Positions 16,337 to 23,309 of a stretch of 36,443 bases of DNA are shown one piece after another. The first letter of the stretch is position 1. The number at the start of each line of letters is the position of its first letter. Below the pieces are notes generated by a model. The model searched no databases, had not been told where the DNA came from, and saw only the letters and a list, made by a program, of their open reading frames with translations. Position numbers and translations under genes: made by a program. This DNA comes from an uncultured Tenacibaculum sp. (GTDB lineage Bacteria; Bacteroidota; Bacteroidia; Flavobacteriales; Flavobacteriaceae): positions 1-36,443 of the forward strand of contig CAKZVD010000022.1 in assembly GCA_937922085.1 (NCBI GenBank), in the 5' to 3' direction.

Positions 16337-16819
16337 ATGAAATACTTAAAAATACTACTAGTAATTTTATTAGTAGGATGCACTGCTAAAAATGAAACTG
16401 AATTTTCAAATAAAGCATTAAATGAAACCTTTATGTCTTTAGATGGAGTATCTATAAATTTTAAAGAGGTTATTAATAAGTATAAAGGGAAAAAAGTTTT
16501 AATAGATATTTGGGCTTCTTGGTGCGGAGATTGTATAAAAGGAATGCCTACTGTTGTGAAAATGCAGAAAGAATATAAAGATGTCGTTTTTTTGTTTTTA
16601 TCGATAGATAATTCTTTAGAGGATTTAAGAGATGGAGTAAAAAAATATAATGTGATGGGAGAGCATTATTTGCTACCTTCAAAATGGGACGGTGATTTTG
16701 GTGATTTTTTGGGGTTGTCATGGATTCCAAGATATTTGGTTGTTGATGAAAAAGGAAAAATAAGTGTGTTCAATGCTATAAAAGCAAATGACAAAAAGAT
16801 AGTATCTGCATTAATTTGA
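16337..16819 (+). CDS. TlpA-family thioredoxin-like lipoprotein
   Basis: A short lipoprotein signal ends LLVGC (Cys15). The domain carries the redox motif WASWCGDC (C63, C66) and the cis-proline segment SWIPRYLVVDEKG, so it should be an envelope thiol-disulfide oxidoreductase or reductant facing the periplasm. Length 160 is normal for TlpA-like proteins. Its ATG follows directly on the stop of its degenerate paralogue. It is the last gene of the operon starting at 13988; no strong terminator follows, and tpiA begins 177 nt later. Confidence 0.88.
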   Translation: MKYLKILLVILLVGCTAKNETEFSNKALNETFMSLDGVSINFKEVINKYKGKKVLIDIWASWCGDCIKGMPTVVKMQKEYKDVVFLFLSIDNSLEDLRDGVKKYNVMGEHYLLPSKWDGDFGDFLGLSWIPRYLVVDEKGKISVFNAIKANDKKIVSALI

Positions 16820-16896
16820 TATAAAATGTATAATTTAATTATTACGATTTCGTAAAAAAATGAGTATATAATTTAAAAACTTCACTATTAAAAAAG

Positions 16897-16904
16897 TAAT
16901 TTTG
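16897..16904 (+). promoter_or_regulatory. candidate -7 box for the tpiA operon
   Basis: TAATTTTG fits TAnnTTTG but has no TTG at the -33 position. It would give a leader of about 90 nt, which can fold (AAAGTAT/ATACTTT around 16940-16963; CTTAAAGT/ACTTTAAG overlapping). The significance of the folding is uncertain in such AT-rich DNA. Confidence 0.35.
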
Positions 16905-16996
16905 TATATAGCTGTTCAATTTAGATAGTGAACTAAGCTTAAAGTATTTTAAGAGATACTTTGTTAACTTTAAGTATAATATCAAGTAATTAAATA

Positions 16997-17755
16997 ATGA
17001 GAAAAAATATTGTAGCAGGTAACTGGAAAATGAACAATTCGTTAGATCAAACAAAAGCACTTATTGAAGATTTAACAACAGAGTTAAAAGAGGTACAACT
17101 TGCAAATACTAGAGTTATTATAGCTCCATCTTTTGTAAATTTACAGCAAGCAATTCAAAACACAGAAAATAATGTAATAGAAGTTGTGGCACAGAATATG
17201 CATTATGCTAAAAGTGGTGCTTATACAGGAGAGGTTTCTGCAGAAATGTTAACATCTATAGGAGTTAAAACGGTAATTTTAGGACATTCAGAAAGAAGAG
17301 CTTATTTTAATGAAACAGATGAGAGTTTAACAGAAAAAGTAAATACAGCAATAGCAAATAACTTTGATGTTATTTTTTGTTTTGGAGAGCAATTAAAAGA
17401 TAGAGAATCTGAGAATCATTTTAACATTGTTGAAGTGCAATTAAAAAATGTATTATTTGAATTGCCAGCTGATGCATTTAAAAATATTATTTTAGCATAT
17501 GAACCTGTATGGGCTATAGGAACAGGTAAAACAGCAAGTGCAGATCAGGCTCAAGAAATGCATTTATTTATAAGAAACACCTTGTCTAAAAAGTATGATG
17601 CTAAATTAGCAGAGAGTGTATCAATACTTTATGGAGGAAGTGTAAAACCTAACAATGCGGAAGAAATTTTTTCTAAACCAGATGTAGATGGTGGATTAAT
17701 TGGAGGAGCTTCTTTAAAAGCGAAAGATTTTTCAGCAATAGTAAAAGCAATTTAA
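16997..17755 (+). CDS. tpiA: triosephosphate isomerase
   Basis: It interconverts dihydroxyacetone phosphate and glyceraldehyde 3-phosphate in glycolysis and gluconeogenesis, in the cytoplasm, normally as a dimer. The family motifs are all present: AGNWKMN with the catalytic Lys, ILGHSERR with the catalytic His, AYEPVWAIGTGKTA with the catalytic Glu and mobile loop, and LYGGSVKP plus GGLIGGASL for phosphate binding. Length 252 is standard. The prmA start codon follows its stop immediately, so tpiA-prmA-clpS and the small gene after them form one operon. Confidence 0.98.
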   Translation: MRKNIVAGNWKMNNSLDQTKALIEDLTTELKEVQLANTRVIIAPSFVNLQQAIQNTENNVIEVVAQNMHYAKSGAYTGEVSAEMLTSIGVKTVILGHSERRAYFNETDESLTEKVNTAIANNFDVIFCFGEQLKDRESENHFNIVEVQLKNVLFELPADAFKNIILAYEPVWAIGTGKTASADQAQEMHLFIRNTLSKKYDAKLAESVSILYGGSVKPNNAEEIFSKPDVDGGLIGGASLKAKDFSAIVKAI

Positions 17756-18589
17756 TTGGATAATATATACATACAATATAATTTTATAGTTGAACCTAAG
17801 GAACCAGCTACTGAGATATTAATAGCAGAATTAGGTTCAGCTGGATTTGAAAGTTTTGTAGAAAATGAAAATGGGGTTACGGCCTATATTCAAAAGCAAG
17901 ACTGGAATAATGCAGTATTAAATAATATTTTTATTTTAAGTTCAGAAGAATTTAAAATAACGTATGAACAAACAGAAGTAGCTCAAACGAATTGGAATGA
18001 AGAATGGGAAAAAAATTTTAACCCTATTGAAGTTAATGATTTAGTGAGTATTCGAGCACCATTTCATGATAACCCAAATTTGAAGTATGATATTGTAATA
18101 GAACCAAAAATGAGTTTTGGAACTGGGCATCATGAAACAACGTATATGATGGTACAACATCTTTTAGAGATAGATGTAAATGGAAAGGAAGTACTAGATA
18201 TGGGGTGTGGAACTGGTATTCTAGGGATATTTGCAGAAATGAGAGGTGCTAAATTTACAGATGCTATTGATATAGATAATTGGTGTTATTTAAATTCATT
18301 AGAGAATGTAGAAAGAAATAAATGTGAAAATATTTCAGTTTATGAAGGGGATGCCTCCCTTTTAGGGAAGAAAAAGTATGATATAATTATAGCAAATATT
18401 AACAGGAACATATTGCTTACAGATATTGAAAAATATACGAGTTGTTTAAATGAGAAAGGAATAGTACTTTTAAGCGGATTTTATAAAGAAGATATTCCTT
18501 TAATAAAAGAAGAAATTAGTAAATACAATTTAAGTATAGATAAAATTATAGAAAGAAATAATTGGACGGCTCTTAAATGTATAAAATAG
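17756..18589 (+). CDS. prmA: ribosomal protein L11 methyltransferase
   Basis: It is predicted to methylate ribosomal protein L11 using S-adenosylmethionine. The AdoMet-binding motif I is DMGCGTGILGIFAE; earlier FGTGHHETTYMM is typical of PrmA, and IIANINRNILL stands for the catalytic NxN region. The start is TTG at 17756, directly after the tpiA stop. No ATG is available that would keep the conserved N-terminus (DNIYIQYNF, then EILIAELG), so the TTG is supported by homology. The clpS ATG follows the stop with no gap. Confidence 0.95.
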   Translation: MDNIYIQYNFIVEPKEPATEILIAELGSAGFESFVENENGVTAYIQKQDWNNAVLNNIFILSSEEFKITYEQTEVAQTNWNEEWEKNFNPIEVNDLVSIRAPFHDNPNLKYDIVIEPKMSFGTGHHETTYMMVQHLLEIDVNGKEVLDMGCGTGILGIFAEMRGAKFTDAIDIDNWCYLNSLENVERNKCENISVYEGDASLLGKKKYDIIIANINRNILLTDIEKYTSCLNEKGIVLLSGFYKEDIPLIKEEISKYNLSIDKIIERNNWTALKCIK

Positions 18590-18871
18590 ATGAAGATGAG
18601 TACAATAGAAAAGATACAAGAAGAATTAGATGTATTAGTACAGGAAACTAGAAAGCATGAAATTATATTACATAATGATGATGTAAATACATTCGATTTT
18701 GTAATAGATAGTTTAATCACTGTTTGTGAACACACACCTGAACAAGCAGAACAATGTACAATATTGGTACATTATAAAGGTAAATGTGCTGTTAAAACAG
18801 GAGATTATAAAGAATTAGAATCTAAATGTACAAGATTGTTAGATCTTGGGTTATCAGCTGAAATAGTTTAA
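18590..18871 (+). CDS. clpS: ATP-dependent Clp protease adaptor ClpS
   Basis: ClpS binds proteins bearing N-terminal degrons and hands them to the ClpA or ClpC chaperone. The family signature is clear: ILHNDDVNTFDFVIDSL, then EQAEQCTILVHYKGKC and a closing GLSAEIV. The Asn-Asp pair belongs to the N-degron pocket. Length 93 is normal. ATG at 18590 is directly after prmA; a second ATG two codons in is an alternative. It is cytoplasmic and co-transcribed with tpiA and prmA. Confidence 0.95.
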   Translation: MKMSTIEKIQEELDVLVQETRKHEIILHNDDVNTFDFVIDSLITVCEHTPEQAEQCTILVHYKGKCAVKTGDYKELESKCTRLLDLGLSAEIV

Positions 18872-18873
18872 TT

Positions 18874-19146
18874 GTGGAAAATGTTTTAAGATATTATGAG
18901 TTTTCAGATTTTTTTGAGGATAAATCGAAAGCTTTTTCAGGAAGTCAAATAGCATTTTCGGAATTAAATGAAGAACATTTTTTGATCTTTGAGAAAAAAG
19001 GTGCAGATTATAATTTGTATGTTTCGAAATTTATTTCAAAAAATGAAATAGGGATGAAACCTCCAGAAATACTAGAATTGTTAGTTGAAAACTACGATAA
19101 ATCACTGCCAGAACACCGTGTTGTTTTAAGAAAATATTTATATTAA
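18874..19146 (+). CDS. small conserved hypothetical protein after clpS
   Basis: Ninety residues without signal or membrane segment; no family recognised. The mix of acidic and aromatic residues (RYYEFSDFFEDKSKAF, HFLIFEKKGADYNLYV) suggests a small alpha/beta cytoplasmic protein. The start is GTG at 18874, 2 nt after the clpS stop; no ATG occurs early enough to keep most of the protein. It closes the tpiA operon, and a strong terminator begins at its stop codon. Confidence 0.65.
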   Translation: MENVLRYYEFSDFFEDKSKAFSGSQIAFSELNEEHFLIFEKKGADYNLYVSKFISKNEIGMKPPEILELLVENYDKSLPEHRVVLRKYLY

Positions 19147-19181
19147 AAACTCAAAAAAACTTTTTTTGAGTTTTTTTTTTG
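19145..19181 (+). terminator. terminator of the tpiA-clpS operon
   Basis: AAAACTCAAAAAAA and TTTTTTTGAGTTTT pair across a very short loop, followed by a T-run. The stem begins at the stop codon of the last gene and separates the operon from the RNA-repeat array. Confidence 0.85.
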
Positions 19182-19188
19182 TTCTAAT

Positions 19189-19405
19189 GTGACTAATTAA
19201 ATAAGAGAGTGTCTTAAAGAATGTAATAACGAAATAAGTTCAAAAAAATATATTAATAATCCCCAAATAAATTTCTTTAATATAATCCCTTTTTAAAAGA
19301 AATTTTATGATTATAAATAAGTAATTATAAAGATAGTAGTAGTTAGTTTTTATACTAAGTTTGGTTAGACGAAAAGGCCGTAAACATTGTTTTACGGTCT
19401 TTTTT
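19189..19405 (+). ncRNA. predicted small RNA, array unit 1
   Basis: 5' box at 19189-19217. The AAGTTC block (19236-19241) lacks the CATTG extension of other units. The variable hairpin is AAATTTCTTT (19269-19278) with AAAGAAATTT (19296-19305). The 37-nt box is at 19334-19370. Its terminator is unlike those of the inner units: CCGTAAA (19378-19384) with TTTACGG (19391-19397), then T6. The exact 5' end of the RNA is unknown. Confidence 0.65.
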
Positions 19406-19466
19406 ATTGATGTTTTTATTAATTACAGAAGTTTAAGTTTTTTATTAAAAAAATTAAATAAGGGAT

Positions 19467-19698
19467 GTGACTAATTAAAAAAGAGAGTGTCTTAATAGTG
19501 AGGCAACGAAATAACAAGTAGTTGTTTAAATAAATAAGTTCATTGTAATAATTAGTATAATAATAGAAATTCTTAAAAGGTATTCCCTAAATACTTTTTA
19601 TAAATTTTTAAAAGTAATTAGTTTAAAATAGTAGTAGTTAGTTTTTATACTAAGTTTGGTTAGACAAGATTACCTCGAATGAGAATTCGAGGTTTTTT
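19467..19698 (+). ncRNA. predicted small RNA, array unit 2
   Basis: 5' box at 19467-19495, AAGTTCATTGTAA at 19536-19548. The variable part folds less well: GTATT/AATAC (19580-19584 and 19590-19594) with a flanking AAAA/TTTT helix and one bulge. The conserved box is at 19629-19665, and the terminator is CCTCGAAT/ATTCGAGG (19673-19680, 19685-19692) followed by T-rich sequence. Confidence 0.65.
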
Positions 19699-19711
19699 AA
19701 AAAAATAAAAA

Positions 19712-19940
19712 GTGACTAATTAAAAAATAAAGTGTCTTATTTAATGTGTAGAAATAGACAAAAAGTTCATTGTAAATAATAAAGTATAATTCCCAAAATA
19801 GAGCTTCTTTTAGTAAGAAGTATATCAGAAAAGAGAAGCTCAACTTTAAAGTTAAATAGTTTTAAAATAGTAGTAGTTAGTTTTTATACTAAGTTTGGTT
19901 AAGACAAGATTACCTCGAATTAAAGTTCGAGGTTTCTTTT
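19712..19940 (+). ncRNA. predicted small RNA, array unit 3
   Basis: 5' box at 19712-19739, AAGTTCATTGTAA at 19763-19775. The hairpin is GAGCTTCT (19801-19808) with AGAAGCTC (19834-19841), relatively GC-rich for this region. The conserved box at 19868-19905 has one extra A near its end (GGTTAAGAC). The terminator is CCTCGAA/TTCGAGG (19913-19932). Confidence 0.65.
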
Positions 19941-19963
19941 AAAAATAAATTTTTAATTAAAAA

Positions 19964-20195
19964 GTGACTAGTTGTAAAATAAAGTGTCTTAATAAATAAT
20001 AAGACTGATTAAAAAGTTCATTGAAAAATAAATTTCAAATTAACAATCCTTTTAAAAGATTGTTTAATCTAAAAAAATAGAAGTTCCCTTTATCTATTGT
20101 AATAAGATAGATAAACATAAAAATAGTAGTAGTTAGTTTTTATACTAAGTTTGGTTAGACAAGATTACCTCGAATGAAAATTCGAGGTTTCTTTT
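19964..20195 (+). ncRNA. predicted small RNA, array unit 4
   Basis: The 5' box at 19964-19991 reads GTGACTAGTTG, slightly diverged, with GTGTCT kept. AAGTTCATTG begins at 20014. Two hairpins are possible: ACAATC/GATTGT near 20043-20063, and TTTATCTAT/ATAGATAAA (20089-20097, 20107-20115). The conserved box is at 20124-20160, followed by a CCTCGAAT-type terminator. Its 3' half is duplicated in the next unit. Confidence 0.65.
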
Positions 20196-20207
20196 TAAAG
20201 AATTTTC

Positions 20208-20338
20208 AATCTAAAAAAAATAGAAGTTCCCTTTATCTATTGTAGTAAGATAGGTAAACATAAAAATAGTAGTAGTTAGTTTTTATACTAAGTTTGGTTA
20301 GACAAGATTACCTCGAATGAAAGTTCGAGGTTTTTTTA
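20208..20338 (+). ncRNA. partial array unit 5, duplicate of the 3' half of unit 4
   Basis: From AATCTAAAA onward it repeats unit 4 (about 20066-20196) with a few changes: one extra A, two substitutions in the hairpin region and one in the terminator loop. One change turns ATAGATAAA into ATAGGTAAA, which keeps pairing with TTTATCTAT as a G-T wobble. It has no 5' GTGACT/GTGTCT box, so it may be silent or rely on read-through. The conserved box is at 20267-20303. Confidence 0.5.
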
Positions 20339-20363
20339 TAATAAATTTATTTCTAAATAAAAT

Positions 20364-20615
20364 GTGACTAATTAAAAAATAAAGTGTCATAATAATGAGT
20401 AAAGTAATTAAAGTAAGTTCATTGTAAAAATTATACTATAATCCCTAATAAAAGTATAATCCCCAAAATAAGAGCTTCTTTTTATAGTATGTCCTTTTAA
20501 AAAGAAGCTCATTTTACATTGAAAAATAATATAGATAGTTAATAATAGTAGTAGTTAGTTTTTATACTAAGTTTGGTTAGACAAAAAGAGATCTCATTTT
20601 GAGATCTTTTTTTTT
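20364..20615 (+). ncRNA. predicted small RNA, array unit 6
   Basis: 5' box at 20364-20391 (GTGTCATA variant), AAGTTCATTGTAA at 20415-20427. It has the strongest variable hairpin: GAGCTTCTTTTT (20472-20483) with AAAAAGAAGCTC (20499-20510), 12 bp. The conserved box is at 20546-20582. The terminator is unique: AGATCTCA (20589-20596) with TGAGATCT (20600-20607) and a T9 tail. Confidence 0.65.
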
Positions 20616-20758
20616 GTTTTAAAAATAAAATGTTTGTTTTAATGTTTTGGTCTTCAGTAAATATGGTTTTTTATAGAGGAAAACGCTTTAAATGTTTGAA
20701 TTCATTGTTAAAAGTTTAAAAATAAACATTAATTTAAAATTAGTATATTATTAAGTAG

Positions 20759-20792
20759 TTGTTAAAAAACAAACAATAATAATATACTTTCG
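20759..20792 (+). promoter_or_regulatory. promoter of the first HEIGH metalloprotease gene
   Basis: TTG at 20759-20761, a 23-nt spacer, then TACTTTCG at 20785-20792 (one mismatch to TAnnTTTG). The leader would be about 35 nt. The second paralogue has a promoter with the same 23-nt spacing, which supports both. From 20616 to 20758 nothing else was identified. Confidence 0.6.
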
Positions 20793-20831
20793 TCGCTAAG
20801 TAATAAATAACATTTTAAATAACCCAAAAAA

Positions 20832-21689
20832 ATGAAAAAAATGAAATTATCCCGAATTTCTTTATTATTAGTAGGAGCAAGTTTTTTTGCATGTCAATCA
20901 GAAAAGAATGAACAACAAGAAGAAGTAGCTTTAAACAATGTTTCTAAAGAAATAGTAACTAAATTAGCTAATTACGATATTAATACTAAAGGTGTTGAAA
21001 AAGTAAATTTTATGTTACCAGATGGTACTACAACTCCTATGCTTAGAATGGAAGGCGATATTTATATGTCTGAAGAACAGGCTTTAGGTTTGCCGAACTT
21101 ACAAGATGTTTCAGGAAAAAACTATCATACAAATAATTTAGTGTCTCAAAATAAAGTTATTGATGTTATCGGATTTACTGGTGGTGGAGGTAATGCTTTA
21201 TCTAGTAAAGCTCAGACTGCTTTACAATGGGCAGTAAATAATTATAATAGATTAAATTTATCTATTAGTTTTAATTTAACTTTTGGTACAGATTATGAAT
21301 CTAAAGATATGGTAGTGTATACGAACCCTAATCCTCCTCGTGATGAGAATGGAGTTGAAGGTCAAGGAGGTTCTGCTGGTTTTCCTAGCGGAGGAAACCC
21401 TTTTAAGTTTGTACAAATTTATAATATAGAAGAATTTAGTACAAATGTTAATGAACATGTAATTACTCATGAGATTGGTCATTCAGTAGGATTCCGTCAC
21501 TCAGATTATTTTTCTAGACAGAGTTGTGGAGATAATGTTAATGAAGGTTCAGGTAGTACTGGAGCAAATCCAATTCCAGGTACTCCTAATGGTTATGATC
21601 CTACATCTATTATGTTAGCTTGTTTTAGTACGAGTTCAGATGGTGAGTTTAATAATAATGATGTTACTGCATTAAATTACTTATACTAA
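20832..21689 (+). CDS. M57 (HEIGH) zinc metalloprotease lipoprotein, copy 1
   Basis: The lipoprotein signal ends FFAC (Cys21). The zinc motif THEIGHSVGFRH (H213, E214, H217, third His H223) is that of the dual-action HEIGH peptidases (Peptidase_M57), metzincin-like enzymes. Six cysteine-poor segments before it hold VIDVIGFTGGGG and LQWAVNNYNRLNLS. A C-terminal segment (PGTPNGYDPTSIMLACF) includes a Met-turn-like SIML. The chain is 285 residues and ends NNNDVTALNYLY. The enzyme should act on proteins outside the inner membrane. The tandem paralogue follows after 328 bp with its own promoter. The array of RNA units lies just upstream. Confidence 0.88.
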   Translation: MKKMKLSRISLLLVGASFFACQSEKNEQQEEVALNNVSKEIVTKLANYDINTKGVEKVNFMLPDGTTTPMLRMEGDIYMSEEQALGLPNLQDVSGKNYHTNNLVSQNKVIDVIGFTGGGGNALSSKAQTALQWAVNNYNRLNLSISFNLTFGTDYESKDMVVYTNPNPPRDENGVEGQGGSAGFPSGGNPFKFVQIYNIEEFSTNVNEHVITHEIGHSVGFRHSDYFSRQSCGDNVNEGSGSTGANPIPGTPNGYDPTSIMLACFSTSSDGEFNNNDVTALNYLY

Positions 21690-21714
21690 TATTCATATTG
21701 TATAAAAAATATTC

Positions 21715-21749
21715 AACCCTCTTAAGCTAAGCTTAAGAGGGTTTTTTGT
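21715..21749 (+). terminator. terminator after HEIGH copy 1
   Basis: AACCCTCTTAAGC pairs with GCTTAAGAGGGTT, a 13-bp stem with a very short loop and a T6 tail. The remainder of the 328-bp gap between the two protease genes (21750-22017) is AT-rich and holds only the second gene's promoter. Confidence 0.9.
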
Positions 21750-21944
21750 TGTAATATAGAGTGTGATTTTTGTCTTTTGATATAATCATCAAGAGTCTTC
21801 TAAAAGCCTTTAAATACTTGATTTATAAAGTTTACTGTGTAAAAAAATAAAAATTATATGTTTTTTTTATGTTTAAAATGTTTTTTTTTAATGTTAAATG
21901 TATAATTATAAACAATAATATTTATTCTGGTAAAATTTTAAATT

Positions 21945-21979
21945 TTTGTTAAAAAAATAAAAAAAATGATATAGTTTTG
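21945..21979 (+). promoter_or_regulatory. promoter of HEIGH copy 2
   Basis: TTTG at 21945-21948, a 23-nt spacer, and TAGTTTTG at 21972-21979, an exact match to the Bacteroidota consensus. The leader is about 33-38 nt before the ATG at 22018. Confidence 0.7.
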
Positions 21980-22017
21980 TTAAAAATTAATCATTAATCA
22001 ATAAAAACAATTTAAAA

Positions 22018-22854
22018 ATGAAAAAAATGAAATTCTCCCGAGTTGCTTTACTATTAGTAGGTGCTAGTTTTTTTGCATGTCAATCAGAAAAGAATGAACA
22101 ATTGGATGCTGCGGCAGTAAATGAAGTTTCTCCTGAGATAGTTGCAAAATTAGCTAACTATGATGTTAACACTAATGATGTTAAGATGGTAGACTTTATG
22201 TTACCAGATGGTACAACAACTCCAATGATTCAGATGGAAGGTGATATCCATATGACTGAAGCGCAAGCTTTAGATTTGCCAAACTTACAAGGAGTAACAG
22301 GTAAAAACTATCACACTAATAATTTAGTAGCTCAAAATACAGTTATCGATATCATTGGTTTCACTGGTGGTGGAGGTAATGGTCTTTCTCAAAAAGGAAG
22401 AACAGGTTTACAATGGGCGGTAAACAACTATAATAGATTAAATTTATCTATTAGATTTAATTTAACTTTTGGTACCAATTATCAAGATAAAGATATGGTG
22501 GTATATAACAATCCAAATATAAGTGGTGGTGGTGGTTCTGCAGGTTTCCCTACAGGAGGAAGACCTCACAAATTTGTTCAAATTCATGGTTTAGATAGTT
22601 TTAGTAACAATGTTAATGAACATGTAATTACTCATGAAATTGGTCACTCAGTAGGTTTCCGTCATAGTGATTATACAACTAGACAGAGTTGTGGGCAAAA
22701 TTCTAACGAAGGTTCTGCAGGTGTTGGAGCAAATCCAATTCCAGGAACTCCAAACGGTTATGACCCAACTTCAATCATGTTAGCTTGTTTCAGTGGAAAT
22801 TCTGATGGTGAGTTTAACAATAATGATGTTACTGCATTAAATTACTTATACTAA
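22018..22854 (+). CDS. M57 (HEIGH) zinc metalloprotease lipoprotein, copy 2
   Basis: A close paralogue of the preceding protease gene, with the same lipoprotein signal ending FFAC (Cys21) and the same THEIGHSVGFRH motif (H206, E207, H210, H216). Differences cluster in the short segment after the lipid anchor and in a Gly/Pro loop before the active site, where copy 1 has NPPRDENGVEG and this copy has NISGGGG. The rest is highly similar, so the duplication is fairly recent or held by selection. The loop differences may alter substrate choice. It has an independent promoter and a convergent terminator. Confidence 0.88.
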   Translation: MKKMKFSRVALLLVGASFFACQSEKNEQLDAAAVNEVSPEIVAKLANYDVNTNDVKMVDFMLPDGTTTPMIQMEGDIHMTEAQALDLPNLQGVTGKNYHTNNLVAQNTVIDIIGFTGGGGNGLSQKGRTGLQWAVNNYNRLNLSIRFNLTFGTNYQDKDMVVYNNPNISGGGGSAGFPTGGRPHKFVQIHGLDSFSNNVNEHVITHEIGHSVGFRHSDYTTRQSCGQNSNEGSAGVGANPIPGTPNGYDPTSIMLACFSGNSDGEFNNNDVTALNYLY

Positions 22855-22877
22855 GATTTACAAATAATTTTAGATAT

Positions 22878-22915
22878 AAAAAATCCCGAGTTTTAACTCG
22901 GGATTTTTCTTTTTT
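22878..22915. terminator. bidirectional terminator
   Basis: AAAATCCCGAGTT pairs with AACTCGGGATTTT, with A-runs on the left and T-runs on the right. It serves the convergent HEIGH copy 2 and the minus-strand gene that ends at 22914. Confidence 0.9.
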
Positions 22916-23309
22916 AATAAAATACTTTTTGTGAGTAATCAATTACTCTTAATAGTTTATCCATCAGTTTTACATTTACTTGAGGATAACTTATATCGTT
23001 ATATTCATTTTTTAAAGTTAAATTAATGTTTTCAGGGTATACTCGTTTTTCTTCATCATTGAAATTTAAAAAATATTTTCCATCCCTTGAAATTAGTTGA
23101 GCGATTTCTGAGGTTAATTCCGTTTTATCTTCATTTACTAACTCTACTTTAATGTATTCTATTTTACCTACTTCAAAAATATCTACATTAATCTTATATT
23201 CCGTATCAGTTTTTTCAACACTTGAATAAAAAAGTGAGCCTTCTCTATTTTGTGCTAAAAGATTTGTGGAGAATAATACAAAGCAAATGATTAGTGTAAT
23301 TTTTTTCAT
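22914..23309 (-). CDS. small secreted hypothetical protein
   Basis: 131 residues with a clear Sec signal (MKKITLIICFVLF to LLAQ, cleavage near residue 20). The mature part of about 110 residues alternates short hydrophobic and charged stretches (YKINVDIFEVGKIEYIKVEL), looking like an all-beta periplasmic domain. No family recognised. It has a single-gene transcript with a terminator shared with the convergent protease gene. No clear promoter motif with correct spacing was found upstream. Confidence 0.7.
   Translation of the reverse strand: MKKITLIICFVLFSTNLLAQNREGSLFYSSVEKTDTEYKINVDIFEVGKIEYIKVELVNEDKTELTSEIAQLISRDGKYFLNFNDEEKRVYPENINLTLKNEYNDISYPQVNVKLMDKLLRVIDYSQKVFY

Larger units (their letters stand above)
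19189..20615 (+). repeat. tandem array of six related non-coding units
   Basis: This 1.4-kb stretch has no plausible gene. It is built of five complete and one partial unit with starts about 245-280 bp apart (full units near 19189, 19467, 19712, 19964, 20364; partial 20208). Each full unit has: a GTGACT-N14-GTGTCT(T/A)A box; usually an AAGTTCATTG block 27-49 nt after GTGTCT; a variable hairpin; a 37-nt box identical in five copies and with one inserted A in the sixth; and an intrinsic terminator. The 37-nt box has stops in all three frames. Unit length, terminators and absence of cas genes exclude CRISPR. Confidence 0.85.

Noticed and set aside
16842..17060. 72-codon minus-strand frame in the tpiA leader
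   Set aside because: It is Leu/Phe/Tyr-rich because the region is AT-rich, and it overlaps the start of tpiA; no supporting signal.
19189..20615. CRISPR array
   Set aside because: Units are 245-280 bp apart, carry their own terminators and have long conserved and long variable parts; no cas genes are present.
19189..20615. Integron attC cassettes or retron non-coding RNA
   Set aside because: No integrase or reverse transcriptase and no open frames between the repeats; the structures do not fit attC or msr/msd layouts.
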